Assembly: GCF_024220515.1 (NCBI RefSeq)
Contig: NZ_JAMXOT010000019.1
Location: 1-64,000 of the forward strand
Direction of reading: 5' to 3'
Length of the DNA: 64,000 bases
From: Oscillatoria sp. HE19RPO
Lineage (GTDB): Bacteria; Cyanobacteriota; Cyanobacteriia; Cyanobacteriales; Laspinemataceae
Both the position numbers and the translations under genes were made by a program. How positions within the stretch are numbered: the first letter of the stretch is position 1; every line of letters starts with the position of its first letter. The notes beneath the pieces are model-generated. The model made no database searches, was not told the DNA's origin, and worked only from the letters and a program-made list of their open reading frames with translations. Positions 55,689 through 64,000 of the stretch are shown here, in pieces.

Positions 55689-55832
55689 GTGTTAAACGCC
55701 CAAAGGCAATCAGAGGTAAGGAGAGCGAGCAAGGGATAATAAGCCTTACCGCTCTAAGCGCCTGCTTTTTGGCAATTCAGACTTACTCCGCAAGTGCTCA
55801 ACGCTGACGTTTTCAGAATTGCTTCGCAACAT
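55689..55832 (-). ncRNA. CreR-like element: degenerate CRISPR repeats with a cas6-matching guide
   Basis: On the minus strand, degenerate repeat a (55829-55794) ends GCGTTGAGCAC, identical to the end of array repeats. The bases directly after it (55793 down to 55777) read TTGCGGAGTAAGTCTGA; the cas6 gene right after its ATG reads TTGCGAAGTAAATCTGA. They differ only at positions 6 and 12. A further degenerate repeat lies at 55725-55689, keeping AACGCC, GGCA and TCAGAGGT on the plus strand. Repeat a itself begins TTGCGAAGCAATTCTGA, again like the cas6 start. A 28-codon reading frame (55832-55746), in frame with cas6, covers the first part. This is either a guide RNA that represses cas transcription or a partial duplication of the cas6 start. 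Confidence 0.55.
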
Positions 55833-55851
55833 CTGCATCTTAGGTGAATCG

Positions 55852-55881
55852 ATTCTAACGTAGCTCGTTTTGAGTTGTCAA
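55852..55881 (-). promoter_or_regulatory. Probable cas operon/CreR-like RNA promoter
   Basis: On the minus strand TTGACA (55881-55876) and TAGAAT (55857-55852) lie 18 bases apart. Transcription would begin near 55845, about 15 bases before degenerate repeat a, and could continue into cas6. Confidence 0.65.
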
Positions 55882-56226
55882 GGGTGAGCGTCAAATGCCT
55901 CAAGGTTCACCATTCGGCAGATAAATAGCCCCAGTAAAAACCCGTATCCTTAAGGGCTAAAGCGTTTGCGGACGTACCCCAAGAAGCGCTTTTCTTCGAG
56001 AGAAACCCGACTGTTGATCACCGGATTTGGAATCAATCATTCGGTTAAAACCGGATGCCTAGCTAAAAAAACCCCCCTGGAGGGGCGATTCGAGAATCGC
56101 CTCTCCAGGGGGGTCAAAACTTCCGGTCCCCCCCTCACCTCTTAGGAGAGGGGGGCTAGGGGGGAGAGGTCCTCTTATCCCCCCCTCACCTCTTAGGAGA
56201 GGGGGGCTAGGGGGGAGAGGTCTCCC
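55882..56226. repeat. Intergenic repeats between the cas promoter and rpoC2
   Basis: No gene seen. Palindrome copy 5 of the GATTC family is at 56072-56113 (CCCCCCTGGAG arms; centre reads GATTCGAGAATC). Two direct copies of a 45-bp G/C-tract unit (CCCCCCTCACCTCTTAGGAG) lie at 56127-56170 and 56178-56222, each nearly palindromic. Confidence 0.75.
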
Positions 56227-59200
56227 CTACTCAAAATCATCATCAATGTCATCATCATCATCAAAATCATCATCATCCTCGAAATCTTCCTCAAGGATAG
56301 AAATCGATCGCACATCTTTGCTTGCCTTCACCCCCAAATCCGGTAGAGCAAACTCATCGTCCGTCTCTTCATCATCAGGAGTCAAAATCTCCTCCTCTAA
56401 CTCCATCCCCGTATTCCGGTAAGCCCGGGCCGTATGGTCATCCAGGACCACATCAGGAAACTCCTCCTCTTCCTCCTCTAGCACCCCATCATAAGCACTA
56501 TCATCCGGAAGCAGCATCATATCCTCATAGGCATTAAACCCAGTCCCGGCAGGAATCAGACGTCCGATAATCACGTTCTCCTTCAACCCGCGCAACCAGT
56601 CGGATTTGCCCTCGATCGCCGCTTCAGTCAGCACCCGAGTGGTCTCCTGGAAAGAAGCCGCCGAAATAAAGCTGTCCGTATTCAACGACGCCTTAGTAAT
56701 CCCCAACAACAGCGGAGTATATTTCGCAGGCGCACCGCCGGTAATCGACATCGCCTCATTCACCCGTTCCACCTGTTGCAGTTCAATCAACTCCCCAGGC
56801 AACATGGTTGTATCTCCGCCATCATCGATTCGCACCTTGTTCGTCATCTGACGCACAATCACTTCAATGTGCTTATCACTAATATCAATCCCTTGGGACA
56901 GATATACAGACTGCACCTCACTCACTAAGAACGTTTGCACCTGCTGGAAACTCAACAGCGTATGCTCATAATTCCGTTCCCCGGGCAGATTGAAGAAAAT
57001 CTCCAAAATCTCATGAGGATTGCTCGGTCCATCGGTGAGCGGTTCCCCGGCTTTTACCCGTTGACCATCACTCACCAGCAGGGTCTGACCAGGGCCAAGC
57101 TCATAATCCGTAACGGCCCCGTCCTCTTCCACCACCTTCAAAATGACCGTATCATCATCCCCATAAACCACCTGGGCCACCCCGGGCAACGCGGCCAAAA
57201 TGCAGCCCTCTTTCGGCTTACGGGCCTCCAGCAATTCCTCAATCCGAGGCAACCCTTGAATAATATCCCCAGTCTTGGTGCGCTCAAACACCAGCAGCAC
57301 CAGGTTATCCCCCCGCTGCACCAAGGAGCCATCATCCACATGAAGCACGGCCCCTGGGGACACCCGGTAAGGACGCGCCAGTCGCAACTTCATGCGGTAA
57401 TTCCCCTGGGACAAGGCGGAGTCATCGGAAGGCTCCAGGGCAGTCACTTCGACGACCTGACCTGAATCCGGTATCCGCAACCCGGGGGCGACTTCGGTGT
57501 TTTCCACCACAAAATCCCCCACTTTGACGGCGGGTTCTTCCGCCGTGTCCACGGTCATCACATCATCATCCCGGACCACCAGCACCCGGCGAATGGCTTC
57601 TGCCCCTTCGCGAATCCCACGAATTTCACCCGCTTCTTTGCCGAGAATTTCCGTGCGGGCAACGACGGCCCCAGGGGGAATCCGGTCTCCATCTTTCACC
57701 AACAGGCGAGTTTGGGTACTGCCTTGGGTGGTATCTGCCACGACATCCCGGCGAATCACTAAGGATTCGAGGATCACCAACTGCAAGCGCATGGGCGCAC
57801 CTTTCGAGGGGTCTAACTCCTCGGAGGAGAGCAGTTCTTCTTCCTCGACGGGCACTAATTCGATGTCTGCGGCTAATCCGGGGGCATCTTTATCAATTTC
57901 CAGCACCAACTGGGTCCGCAGCAATTCCAACCCTTCTACGGATTTGACCCGTTCCCCATCTTTATAGGGCAAGCGCTGGACGGCGCGCAGTTGAATCATG
58001 GCCTCTTCCCCATTGTTCAGGGATTCCTGAGAGGGAATGGCGGGCTCATCCAATACGGGATATTCCACCGCAGGACGCAGCAACAAGGCCGGACCTTCGG
58101 GAGTTTCCAGGATTTCGACATAGCGCAATTCCTGGGCGACGACTCCGGGGATAATTTCTTGACCGGGATTGACGAGACTGCCATTGGCGATCGCCACTTC
58201 CTCGGGGTCCTCAATCATAATCAACTCCCCGGGCTTGATGGTCACTTCCCGGAGAATGTCATTTTTCTGGGTGACTTCCACCACCCCACTGCTGGCGCAT
58301 TTGATGTCTTTAACGATTTCCGTCGCCGCTTCCACAAATTGGCCGTCTTCCACCAGCAACAAGGAAATATCCTTGTTGATTTCGTGGCATTCTTCGGGAA
58401 TCCACAGCAAGGTGCCGCCTTTGACGACTTCATAGCCTTGTTTAGCTTTGCCTCGTTTCTGGACTTCCACTCCGGCATATTTGATAATCCCCCCGCTGTG
58501 GGTGCGGTAGGTTTCATCAATTAATTCAGCCACCACTTGATGATTCAACACCTTGGTTCCCGGGGTAGCTTTCAGGGAGAATAACTGTTTGCCAACGGTT
58601 TCAATGGTGTAATGGTCCCGACCTCCGGTGGAGGTGGCATAGACGGTGGCGCGGTCCAGAGTCACCGACGCGGTGATAATTTCCACTTCCCGAGGCATGG
58701 AAGAGGGGCGGTTTTCCATTTCTTCCGGCAGACGGACTATCCCGCCATTGTCCGTGACGAGCTTGGTTTCGGCAAGGACGCCACCGGGTTGGATGCGATC
58801 GCCGTTCTTAACCACAGGTTCAGCCCCTGGGGGTAGGTTATAGACCTCCCCGGACAAAATCCAGACTAGACCCCCCCGGGTAGCCGTGCGGGTGGCATTA
58901 CCTTGGCGGTCCTTCTTCTCTTCTGGCATCAAGTCGGCAAAAACGACTTCCCCAGCTAAGTCGGTGGCAACGTCTTTGGTGGCTTTCTCCGTGGTTCGGC
59001 GAGTGCGTCCGGGTAGGGGGACTTCGGCCAACAGGGTCAACCGTTCCACTACAGCGCCATCGGGAACTAGGAGCACGGTACCTTGGAAGACATCAAAGAC
59101 TTCCTTGCGGCCCTCAGCTTGCAGGGTGATTTCTGATTTGGCATTTTCCACCACGAAGGCATCTTCCCCATGACGAGTCCGGAATGCCCGTGCCCGCATG

Positions 59201-60300
59201 GTGGGGGAATAATGGACGGTGCCGGAGAAGGTGGCGGTTACAGTCCGGGCAACTTCAGCAGTGAAGACCCCTCCGGTGTGGAAGGTCCGCATGGTGAGCT
59301 GGGTCCCGGGTTCGCCGATGGATTGGGCGGCGATAATCCCGACGGCTTCGCCCATGTCTACGAGTTTGCCATGAGCTAGACTCCAGCCATAGCAAAGCTG
59401 ACAGACGGAACGAGAGGCTTCGCAGGTGAGGGGCGATCGCACCATCACTCGTTCTACCCCATGTTTCATGATGTTTTCGGAGATATCATCATCCATCGGC
59501 TGATTGCGCGCAGCAATTACTTCGCCGGTTTTGGGGGAAATCACGTCTTCGGCGGCGACTCGACCAAACAGGCGATCGCTCAAAGGAATCAGAATCCGGT
59601 CCTCATCTTTCATCGACTCCATCGGAATCCCGCGAGTCGTGCCGCAGTCCACTTCCCGGACAATCACATCTTGGGAGACATCCACCAGACGACGAGTCAG
59701 ATAGCCGGAATCTGCCGTCCGTAGCGCCGTATCGACTAATCCTTTGCGCGCCCCGTAGGAGGAGATGATATATTCCGTAACGGTCAGACCTTCGCGGAAA
59801 TTGGTTTTAATGGGTAAGTCAATAATTTCCCCCTGGGGATTTGCCATCAACCCCCGCATCCCCACCAACTGCCGCACCTGAGAGACGTTCCCCCGCGCCC
59901 CAGAGAAGGCCATCATATAGACGGAGTTCAGGGGGTCGGTTTCTTTGAAGTGACGCACCACTTCATCCTTGAGGGATTCACTGGTACTATTCCAAGTATC
60001 AATAACTTTCTGGAAACGCTCGACTTCGGTGATTTCTCCTCGGGCATAGCGGCTTTCGGTTAAGGTGATTTCCCGTTCCGCCCCTACCAATAACTCGCGC
60101 TTCGAGGGCGGAATCATCAAGTCATCCACACTAATGGAGACCCCGGCTTTTGTGGCATAGCGAAATCCCAAATCTTTGAGGCGATCGGCAATTTGTGCAC
60201 TCCGGGCCGTCCCATGCTGCACAAAAGTTCGGGAAATTAGGCTTTTAATTTGGCCTTTATTAATAACTCGGTTGTAGAAAGTGAACTTCTTTTTAGTCAT
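56227..60300 (-). CDS. rpoC2: DNA-directed RNA polymerase subunit beta-double-prime (RpoC2)
   Basis: C-terminal part of the split beta-prime subunit of cyanobacterial RNA polymerase, 1357 residues. The N-terminus [19 protein letters not shown] leads into conserved core regions with [20 protein letters not shown], a cysteine cluster in [15 protein letters not shown], and [20 protein letters not shown] at the trigger loop. A long cyanobacterial insertion (SI3, about residues 350-980) splits the trigger loop. The C-terminus ends in an unusually acidic run of Asp and Glu. It is the last gene of rpoB-rpoC1-rpoC2, but is separated from rpoC1 by a 593-base repeat-filled gap. Confidence 0.98.
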   Translation of the reverse strand: MTKKKFTFYNRVINKGQIKSLISRTFVQHGTARSAQIADRLKDLGFRYATKAGVSISVDDLMIPPSKRELLVGAEREITLTESRYARGEITEVERFQKVIDTWNSTSESLKDEVVRHFKETDPLNSVYMMAFSGARGNVSQVRQLVGMRGLMANPQGEIIDLPIKTNFREGLTVTEYIISSYGARKGLVDTALRTADSGYLTRRLVDVSQDVIVREVDCGTTRGIPMESMKDEDRILIPLSDRLFGRVAAEDVISPKTGEVIAARNQPMDDDISENIMKHGVERVMVRSPLTCEASRSVCQLCYGWSLAHGKLVDMGEAVGIIAAQSIGEPGTQLTMRTFHTGGVFTAEVARTVTATFSGTVHYSPTMRARAFRTRHGEDAFVVENAKSEITLQAEGRKEVFDVFQGTVLLVPDGAVVERLTLLAEVPLPGRTRRTTEKATKDVATDLAGEVVFADLMPEEKKDRQGNATRTATRGGLVWILSGEVYNLPPGAEPVVKNGDRIQPGGVLAETKLVTDNGGIVRLPEEMENRPSSMPREVEIITASVTLDRATVYATSTGGRDHYTIETVGKQLFSLKATPGTKVLNHQVVAELIDETYRTHSGGIIKYAGVEVQKRGKAKQGYEVVKGGTLLWIPEECHEINKDISLLLVEDGQFVEAATEIVKDIKCASSGVVEVTQKNDILREVTIKPGELIMIEDPEEVAIANGSLVNPGQEIIPGVVAQELRYVEILETPEGPALLLRPAVEYPVLDEPAIPSQESLNNGEEAMIQLRAVQRLPYKDGERVKSVEGLELLRTQLVLEIDKDAPGLAADIELVPVEEEELLSSEELDPSKGAPMRLQLVILESLVIRRDVVADTTQGSTQTRLLVKDGDRIPPGAVVARTEILGKEAGEIRGIREGAEAIRRVLVVRDDDVMTVDTAEEPAVKVGDFVVENTEVAPGLRIPDSGQVVEVTALEPSDDSALSQGNYRMKLRLARPYRVSPGAVLHVDDGSLVQRGDNLVLLVFERTKTGDIIQGLPRIEELLEARKPKEGCILAALPGVAQVVYGDDDTVILKVVEEDGAVTDYELGPGQTLLVSDGQRVKAGEPLTDGPSNPHEILEIFFNLPGERNYEHTLLSFQQVQTFLVSEVQSVYLSQGIDISDKHIEVIVRQMTNKVRIDDGGDTTMLPGELIELQQVERVNEAMSITGGAPAKYTPLLLGITKASLNTDSFISAASFQETTRVLTEAAIEGKSDWLRGLKENVIIGRLIPAGTGFNAYEDMMLLPDDSAYDGVLEEEEEEFPDVVLDDHTARAYRNTGMELEEEILTPDDEETDDEFALPDLGVKASKDVRSISILEEDFEDDDDFDDDDDIDDDFE

Positions 60301-60391
60301 TTGTCCTTTGTCCTTTGTCCTTTGTTCTTTGACTGATGAGAGGAGATGGGGGGGATTAGTTTTCCCGATCTTCCCCTGCCTCGAACAATTG

Positions 60392-60851
60392 CCTCAACTT
60401 CTTCGTTCGTAGTGACGAGCTCCGTCGTCATTCCGGATAACGACTGAAGTCGTTACTACAAACAATGGCCTCAACTTCTTCGTTCGTAGTGACGACTTTA
60501 GTCGTCATTACCGGATAACGACTGAAGTCGTTACTACAAACAATGGCCTCAACTTCTTCGTTCGTAGTGACGACTTTAGTCGTCTTCCGGAGTAACGACT
60601 GAAGTCGTTACTACAAACATTGGCCTCAAGTTCTTTGTTCGTAGTGACGTTTAGTCGTCTTCCGGATTAACGACTGAAGTCGTTACTACAAACAATGGCC
60701 TCAACTTCTTCGTTCGTAGTGACGACTTTAGTCGTCTTCCGGATAACGACTGAAGTCGTTACTACAAACATTGGCCTCAAGTTCTTTGTTCGTAGTGACG
60801 ACTTTAGTCGTCTTCCGGATTAACGACTGAAGTCGTTACTACAAACAATGG
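60392..60851. repeat. Six-unit hairpin array between rpoC1 and rpoC2
   Basis: Six tandem units of 75-78 bp start at CCTCAA (60392, 60469, 60547, 60624, 60699, 60775). Each unit holds two inverted pairs, GACGACTTTAGTCGTC and AACGACTGAAGTCGTT, joined by TTCCGGA. Single copies of the second palindrome occur at about 30430 and 62865. The whole gap 60301-60893 holds no gene; heptamer repeats (TGTCCTT) flank its left end. Confidence 0.88.
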
Positions 60852-60893
60852 CCTCAATCCTAGCTTCCGGAAGCTTCCCTATTTCCTCTTGCT

Positions 60894-62768
60894 TTAACTC
60901 AACACATCCGCGATCGTTTTATTAAAGATAATTCGGCCTGCGGTGGTGTGAATATATTGGGACAGGAGATTGCCATTGGCATCTTCTCGGATGCGGCGAT
61001 CGCCATAGAGTTTCGTCACCGTTCCATCGGAATGCTTGGTAATTTCCGGTTCTGTTTCTTTCGTTTCTGAATCGATATCCCAGTTCAAATCCAGCCGCAC
61101 CCAAATCAAGGCGTGTAACTCAATCAACCCTTGCTCATAGGCAATAATCGCATCCTGCAATGAGGCAAAATAACCCCCTGCACCCTTATGTGCTTTGGGA
61201 TTATGGGCGGTCAAATAATAACAACCCAACACCATATCCTGAGAGGGCGTAACAATAGGCCGTCCCGTTGCCGGAGACATGATATTGTTAGAAGCCAACA
61301 TCAACAATCGGGCTTCCGCTTGGGCCTCTAAACCCAGAGGAACGTGGACCGCCATTTGGTCTCCGTCAAAGTCAGCATTAAATGCCGGACAAACTAAGGG
61401 GTGCAATTGAATGGCTCGTCCATCTACCAAAATGGGTTCAAAGGCTTGAATCCCTAAACGGTGGAGGGTTGGTGCGCGGTTTAAGAGGACGGGGTGGGAT
61501 TCAATCACCTCTTCCAACACATCCCAAACACTCGGATCGGCTCGTTGAATCAGCTTTTTGGCCGCTTTAATATTGTTCACCAAACCCTGACGAATCAGGC
61601 GGTGAATCACGAAGGGTTGGAAGAGTTCGATCGCCATTTCCCGAGGCAATCCGCACTGATGAATCTTCAGTTTCGGACCGACAACAATGACAGAACGTCC
61701 GGAATAGTCCACCCGTTTTCCGAGTAAGTTTTGCCGGAATCGACCTTGTTTCCCTTCGATAATATCGGACAAGGATTTCAGGGGTCGGTTATTCGCACCC
61801 ACCACAGTCCGTCCCCGACGACCATTATCAATTAAGGCATCCACCGCCTCTTGCAACATCCGTTTTTCGTTCCGAATGATGATTTCCGGGGCCAAAATCT
61901 CTTGTAATCGGGCCAATCGATTATTCCGGTTAATCACCCGTCGGTACAAATCATTCAAGTCACTGGTGGCAAACCGTCCCCCATCCAACTGCACCATCGG
62001 GCGCAAGTCTGGGGGAATCACGGGAATGTATTCCAGAACCATCCAATCCGGTTGCGATCCGGTTGCGATAAAGTTATCAATGACTCGCAAGCGTTTAATC
62101 AGTTTGGCCCGCTTTTGCCCTTTAGAATTGGCGATTTCTTCCCGTAACTTTTCCGCTTCGGTTTCTAAGTCGAGGTCTTGTAATAACCGTTGCAACGCTT
62201 CGGCACCAATCCCCACTTCAATGCCAATGAGTTCGGTATCCTCACTGTAGAGTTGGTCCTCGATTTCCATCCAGGCATCTTCACTCAGCAGTTGTTTGTA
62301 TTGCAGATTGTCTGCATTTCCGGGACTGAGAACACAATAGGCATTGAAGTAAACAATTTGTTCGACATCCCGCAAGGGCATATCGAGGAGAATGGCGATA
62401 TAGCTGGGAATCCCTTTGAGATACCAAACATGAGCAACGGGTGCAGCTAACCGAATAAAGCCCATGCGATGGCGACGCACCCGAGACTCAGTAACTTCTA
62501 CGCCGCATCTCTCACAAACAATGCCGCGATGGCGGACCCGCTTATATTTACCGCAATGACATTCCCAATCTTTGGCAGGCCCAAAAATCCGCTCACAAAA
62601 TAAACCGTCCATTTCCGGTTTTAAGGTGCGGTAATTAATGGTTTCTGGTTTAGTGACCTCGCCGACAACTTGACCATTCGGCAGAGTTCGTTCACCCCAT
62701 TGCCGAATTCGGTCTGGGGAGGCGATCGCAATCTTTACATAATCAAAGCGTTGCTCAATCTTTGGCAT
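60894..62768 (-). CDS. rpoC1: DNA-directed RNA polymerase subunit gamma (RpoC1)
   Basis: N-terminal part of the split beta-prime subunit, 624 residues, standard cyanobacterial length. It carries the zinc site [20 protein letters not shown], the lid and clamp segments, and the catalytic [15 protein letters not shown] with the three Asp that bind magnesium. [18 protein letters not shown] is the conserved switch region. It follows rpoB in the same direction by about 150 bases. That gap contains one copy of the AACGACTTCAGTCGTT palindrome and heptamer repeats. Confidence 0.98.
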   Translation of the reverse strand: MPKIEQRFDYVKIAIASPDRIRQWGERTLPNGQVVGEVTKPETINYRTLKPEMDGLFCERIFGPAKDWECHCGKYKRVRHRGIVCERCGVEVTESRVRRHRMGFIRLAAPVAHVWYLKGIPSYIAILLDMPLRDVEQIVYFNAYCVLSPGNADNLQYKQLLSEDAWMEIEDQLYSEDTELIGIEVGIGAEALQRLLQDLDLETEAEKLREEIANSKGQKRAKLIKRLRVIDNFIATGSQPDWMVLEYIPVIPPDLRPMVQLDGGRFATSDLNDLYRRVINRNNRLARLQEILAPEIIIRNEKRMLQEAVDALIDNGRRGRTVVGANNRPLKSLSDIIEGKQGRFRQNLLGKRVDYSGRSVIVVGPKLKIHQCGLPREMAIELFQPFVIHRLIRQGLVNNIKAAKKLIQRADPSVWDVLEEVIESHPVLLNRAPTLHRLGIQAFEPILVDGRAIQLHPLVCPAFNADFDGDQMAVHVPLGLEAQAEARLLMLASNNIMSPATGRPIVTPSQDMVLGCYYLTAHNPKAHKGAGGYFASLQDAIIAYEQGLIELHALIWVRLDLNWDIDSETKETEPEITKHSDGTVTKLYGDRRIREDANGNLLSQYIHTTAGRIIFNKTIADVLS

Positions 62769-62918
62769 TCGATGATATCCCCTTGTAAACTTTGTCCTTG
62801 GTCGTTGGTCTTATGTCCTGGGTCATTTGGAATAAAAGGTGGGAAGGAGAAGTCACAGTTTGTAGTAACGACTTCAGTCGTTATCCCCCCTCTCCTTTCC
62901 ACCTCAATTCAGAAGCCG

Positions 62919-64000
62919 TTACTCTTCCTCTTCCTCCTCTAACGCTTCCCGAGAGACAGACTCATAAGTTGGACGAGAGGGGGTGCGACGATTGGCCACA
63001 TCCGCCATTAAGTCCACTTCGACATCCCGAGAAGTGCCATCCTCCTGAGTCTGCACTTTATGCACCGCAATATCCAAACAAAGCGACTGCAACTCTCGCA
63101 TCAGCACTTTGAAAGACTCAGGAGTTCCCGGACGAGGAATTGCTTTTCCTTTGACGATCGCATTCAACGCTTCATTCCGTCCCTGCATATCATCGGACTT
63201 AACCGTTAGCAATTCCTGCAAGGTATAAGCGGCCCCAAATGCCTCCAATGCCCAAACTTCCATTTCTCCAAATCGCTGGCCCCCTTGTTGCGCTTTACCG
63301 CCGAGGGGTTGCTGGGTGACCAAAGAATAGGGTCCCGTAGAACGGGCGTGAATCTTGTCATCCACCAAATGCACCAGCTTGAGCATATAGGCCTTACCCA
63401 CAGTAATCGGACGGTCAAATGCCTCTCCAGTCCGGCCATCATAGACGACGGTTTTCCCAGGGTGGTCTTCGTTAAATATCCAATCCTTACCCGTCTTATT
63501 CCGCGCTTCTTGTAACTTGCCATGCACGCTTTCCCGCGACTTTTCGGGCCCGTGCATTTCATCAAACGGCACAACTTTGAACCGGGAACCGAGGTTTTGT
63601 CCGGCCCATCCCAGGAGGCACTCAAACACCTGACCCACATTCATCCGCGAAGGCACACCCAGAGGATTCAACACGATATCCAACGGGGTCCCATCAGGCA
63701 GATAGGGCATATCTTCAATCGGTAAAATCCGAGAAATAATTCCCTTATTCCCGTGACGACCGGCCATTTTGTCTCCGACCTGGATTTTCCGCTTCTGGGC
63801 CACATAAACCCGCACGACCATGTTCGCACCGGGGGGCAGTTCATCCCCTTGTTCCCGGGTAAACACCCGCACATCCACAACCCGGCCTTTTTCTCCGTTC
63901 GGAACTCGCAGGGAGTTATCCCGCACGTCCCGGGCTTTTTCCCCGAAAATCGCCCGCAGGAGTTTCTCTTCTGGGGGTTGGTCCGACTCCCCTTTGGGCG
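62919..64000 (-). CDS. rpoB: DNA-directed RNA polymerase subunit beta (RpoB), C-terminal part
   Basis: Only the last 360 residues lie in the window; the gene continues beyond 64000 on the minus strand. Visible segments include [56 protein letters not shown] and [20 protein letters not shown], the well-known beta-subunit C-terminal region that contacts beta-prime. The reading frame runs unbroken to the window edge (preceded by [16 protein letters not shown]), so an apparent start at 63926 is internal. The C-terminus is acidic. Confidence 0.97.
   Translation of the reverse strand, partial: PKGESDQPPEEKLLRAIFGEKARDVRDNSLRVPNGEKGRVVDVRVFTREQGDELPPGANMVVRVYVAQKRKIQVGDKMAGRHGNKGIISRILPIEDMPYLPDGTPLDIVLNPLGVPSRMNVGQVFECLLGWAGQNLGSRFKVVPFDEMHGPEKSRESVHGKLQEARNKTGKDWIFNEDHPGKTVVYDGRTGEAFDRPITVGKAYMLKLVHLVDDKIHARSTGPYSLVTQQPLGGKAQQGGQRFGEMEVWALEAFGAAYTLQELLTVKSDDMQGRNEALNAIVKGKAIPRPGTPESFKVLMRELQSLCLDIAVHKVQTQEDGTSRDVEVDLMADVANRRTPSRPTYESVSREALEEEEEE

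Noticed and set aside
57497-58524. Plus-strand open frames opposite rpoC2
   Set aside because: Antisense shadows of the conserved rpoC2 gene, without family features.
62919-63926. Short complete rpoB-like gene
   Set aside because: The frame continues to the window edge; the apparent start is internal to rpoB.

Overview
This window is a chromosomal segment of a cyanobacterium. The evidence is the split RNA polymerase beta-prime subunit (separate rpoC1 and rpoC2), the cyanobacterial gene order rplS - tRNA-Trp - secE - nusG - rplK - rplA - rplJ - rplL, many copies of the HIP1 octamer GCGATCGC, DUF4278 and Uma2 proteins, and large multi-PAS hybrid kinases. Dense palindromic intergenic repeats recall filamentous Oscillatoriales-type genomes, but the genus cannot be fixed from the sequence.

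Layout. 0-3 kb: a small heat-shock protein and a deoxyhypusine-synthase-like protein, separated by repeats; upstream of the latter lies an RNA-like folded element. 4-8.7 kb: translation/transcription operon with an L10 leader attenuator and a terminator after rplL. 8.8-14 kb: two overlapping sensor kinase genes. 14.3-20.9 kb: a PBP4-type D,D-carboxypeptidase, a secreted EndoU-like nuclease with a probable immunity partner, a Uma2 protein, two membrane proteins and the GTPase Era, which apparently starts at CTG. 21-29.5 kb: an XPB-like helicase, a TPR lipoprotein and a 1537-residue hybrid kinase. 30.6-33 kb: tRNA-Gly, a thioredoxin-TPR protein, a DUF4278 protein and a rhomboid that has lost its catalytic residues. 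33.8-39.7 kb: a giant RTX/SGNH protein and an MBOAT plus SGNH-like pair for polysaccharide acylation. 40.2-55.9 kb: a complete type I-B (Cmx8/DevR/DevS, 'MYXAN') CRISPR-Cas locus with a DUF3102-RusA fusion gene at the distal end of the array. 56.2-64 kb: rpoC2, rpoC1 and the 3' part of rpoB.

The CRISPR locus reads from right to left as cas6 - orf109 - cas3 - cas8 - cas7 - cas5 - cas4/cas1 fusion - cas2 - leader - 74-repeat array. Cas6 should process the array transcript, Cas8/Cas7/Cas5/Cas6 form the surveillance complex, Cas3 degrades the target, and Cas4-Cas1 with Cas2 adds spacers. The degenerate first repeat at 41377 marks the old end and places the leader beside cas2.

The most unusual signal is upstream of cas6 (about 55.69-55.88 kb). 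Degenerate repeat copies sit behind a good promoter on the cas strand. The sequence directly after one 8-base crRNA-like handle matches the start of cas6 just after its ATG; within the first 17 positions it differs only at 6 and 12, and position 18 differs as well. This looks like a CreR-type guide RNA by which the complex could repress its own operon. A second lone degenerate repeat lies in front of cas4-cas1. An alternative, coding duplication of the cas6 start, is set out in the findings.

Other points of note are two 110-bp MITEs with target duplications, a palindrome family with compensated arms, and a six-unit hairpin array between rpoC1 and rpoC2.
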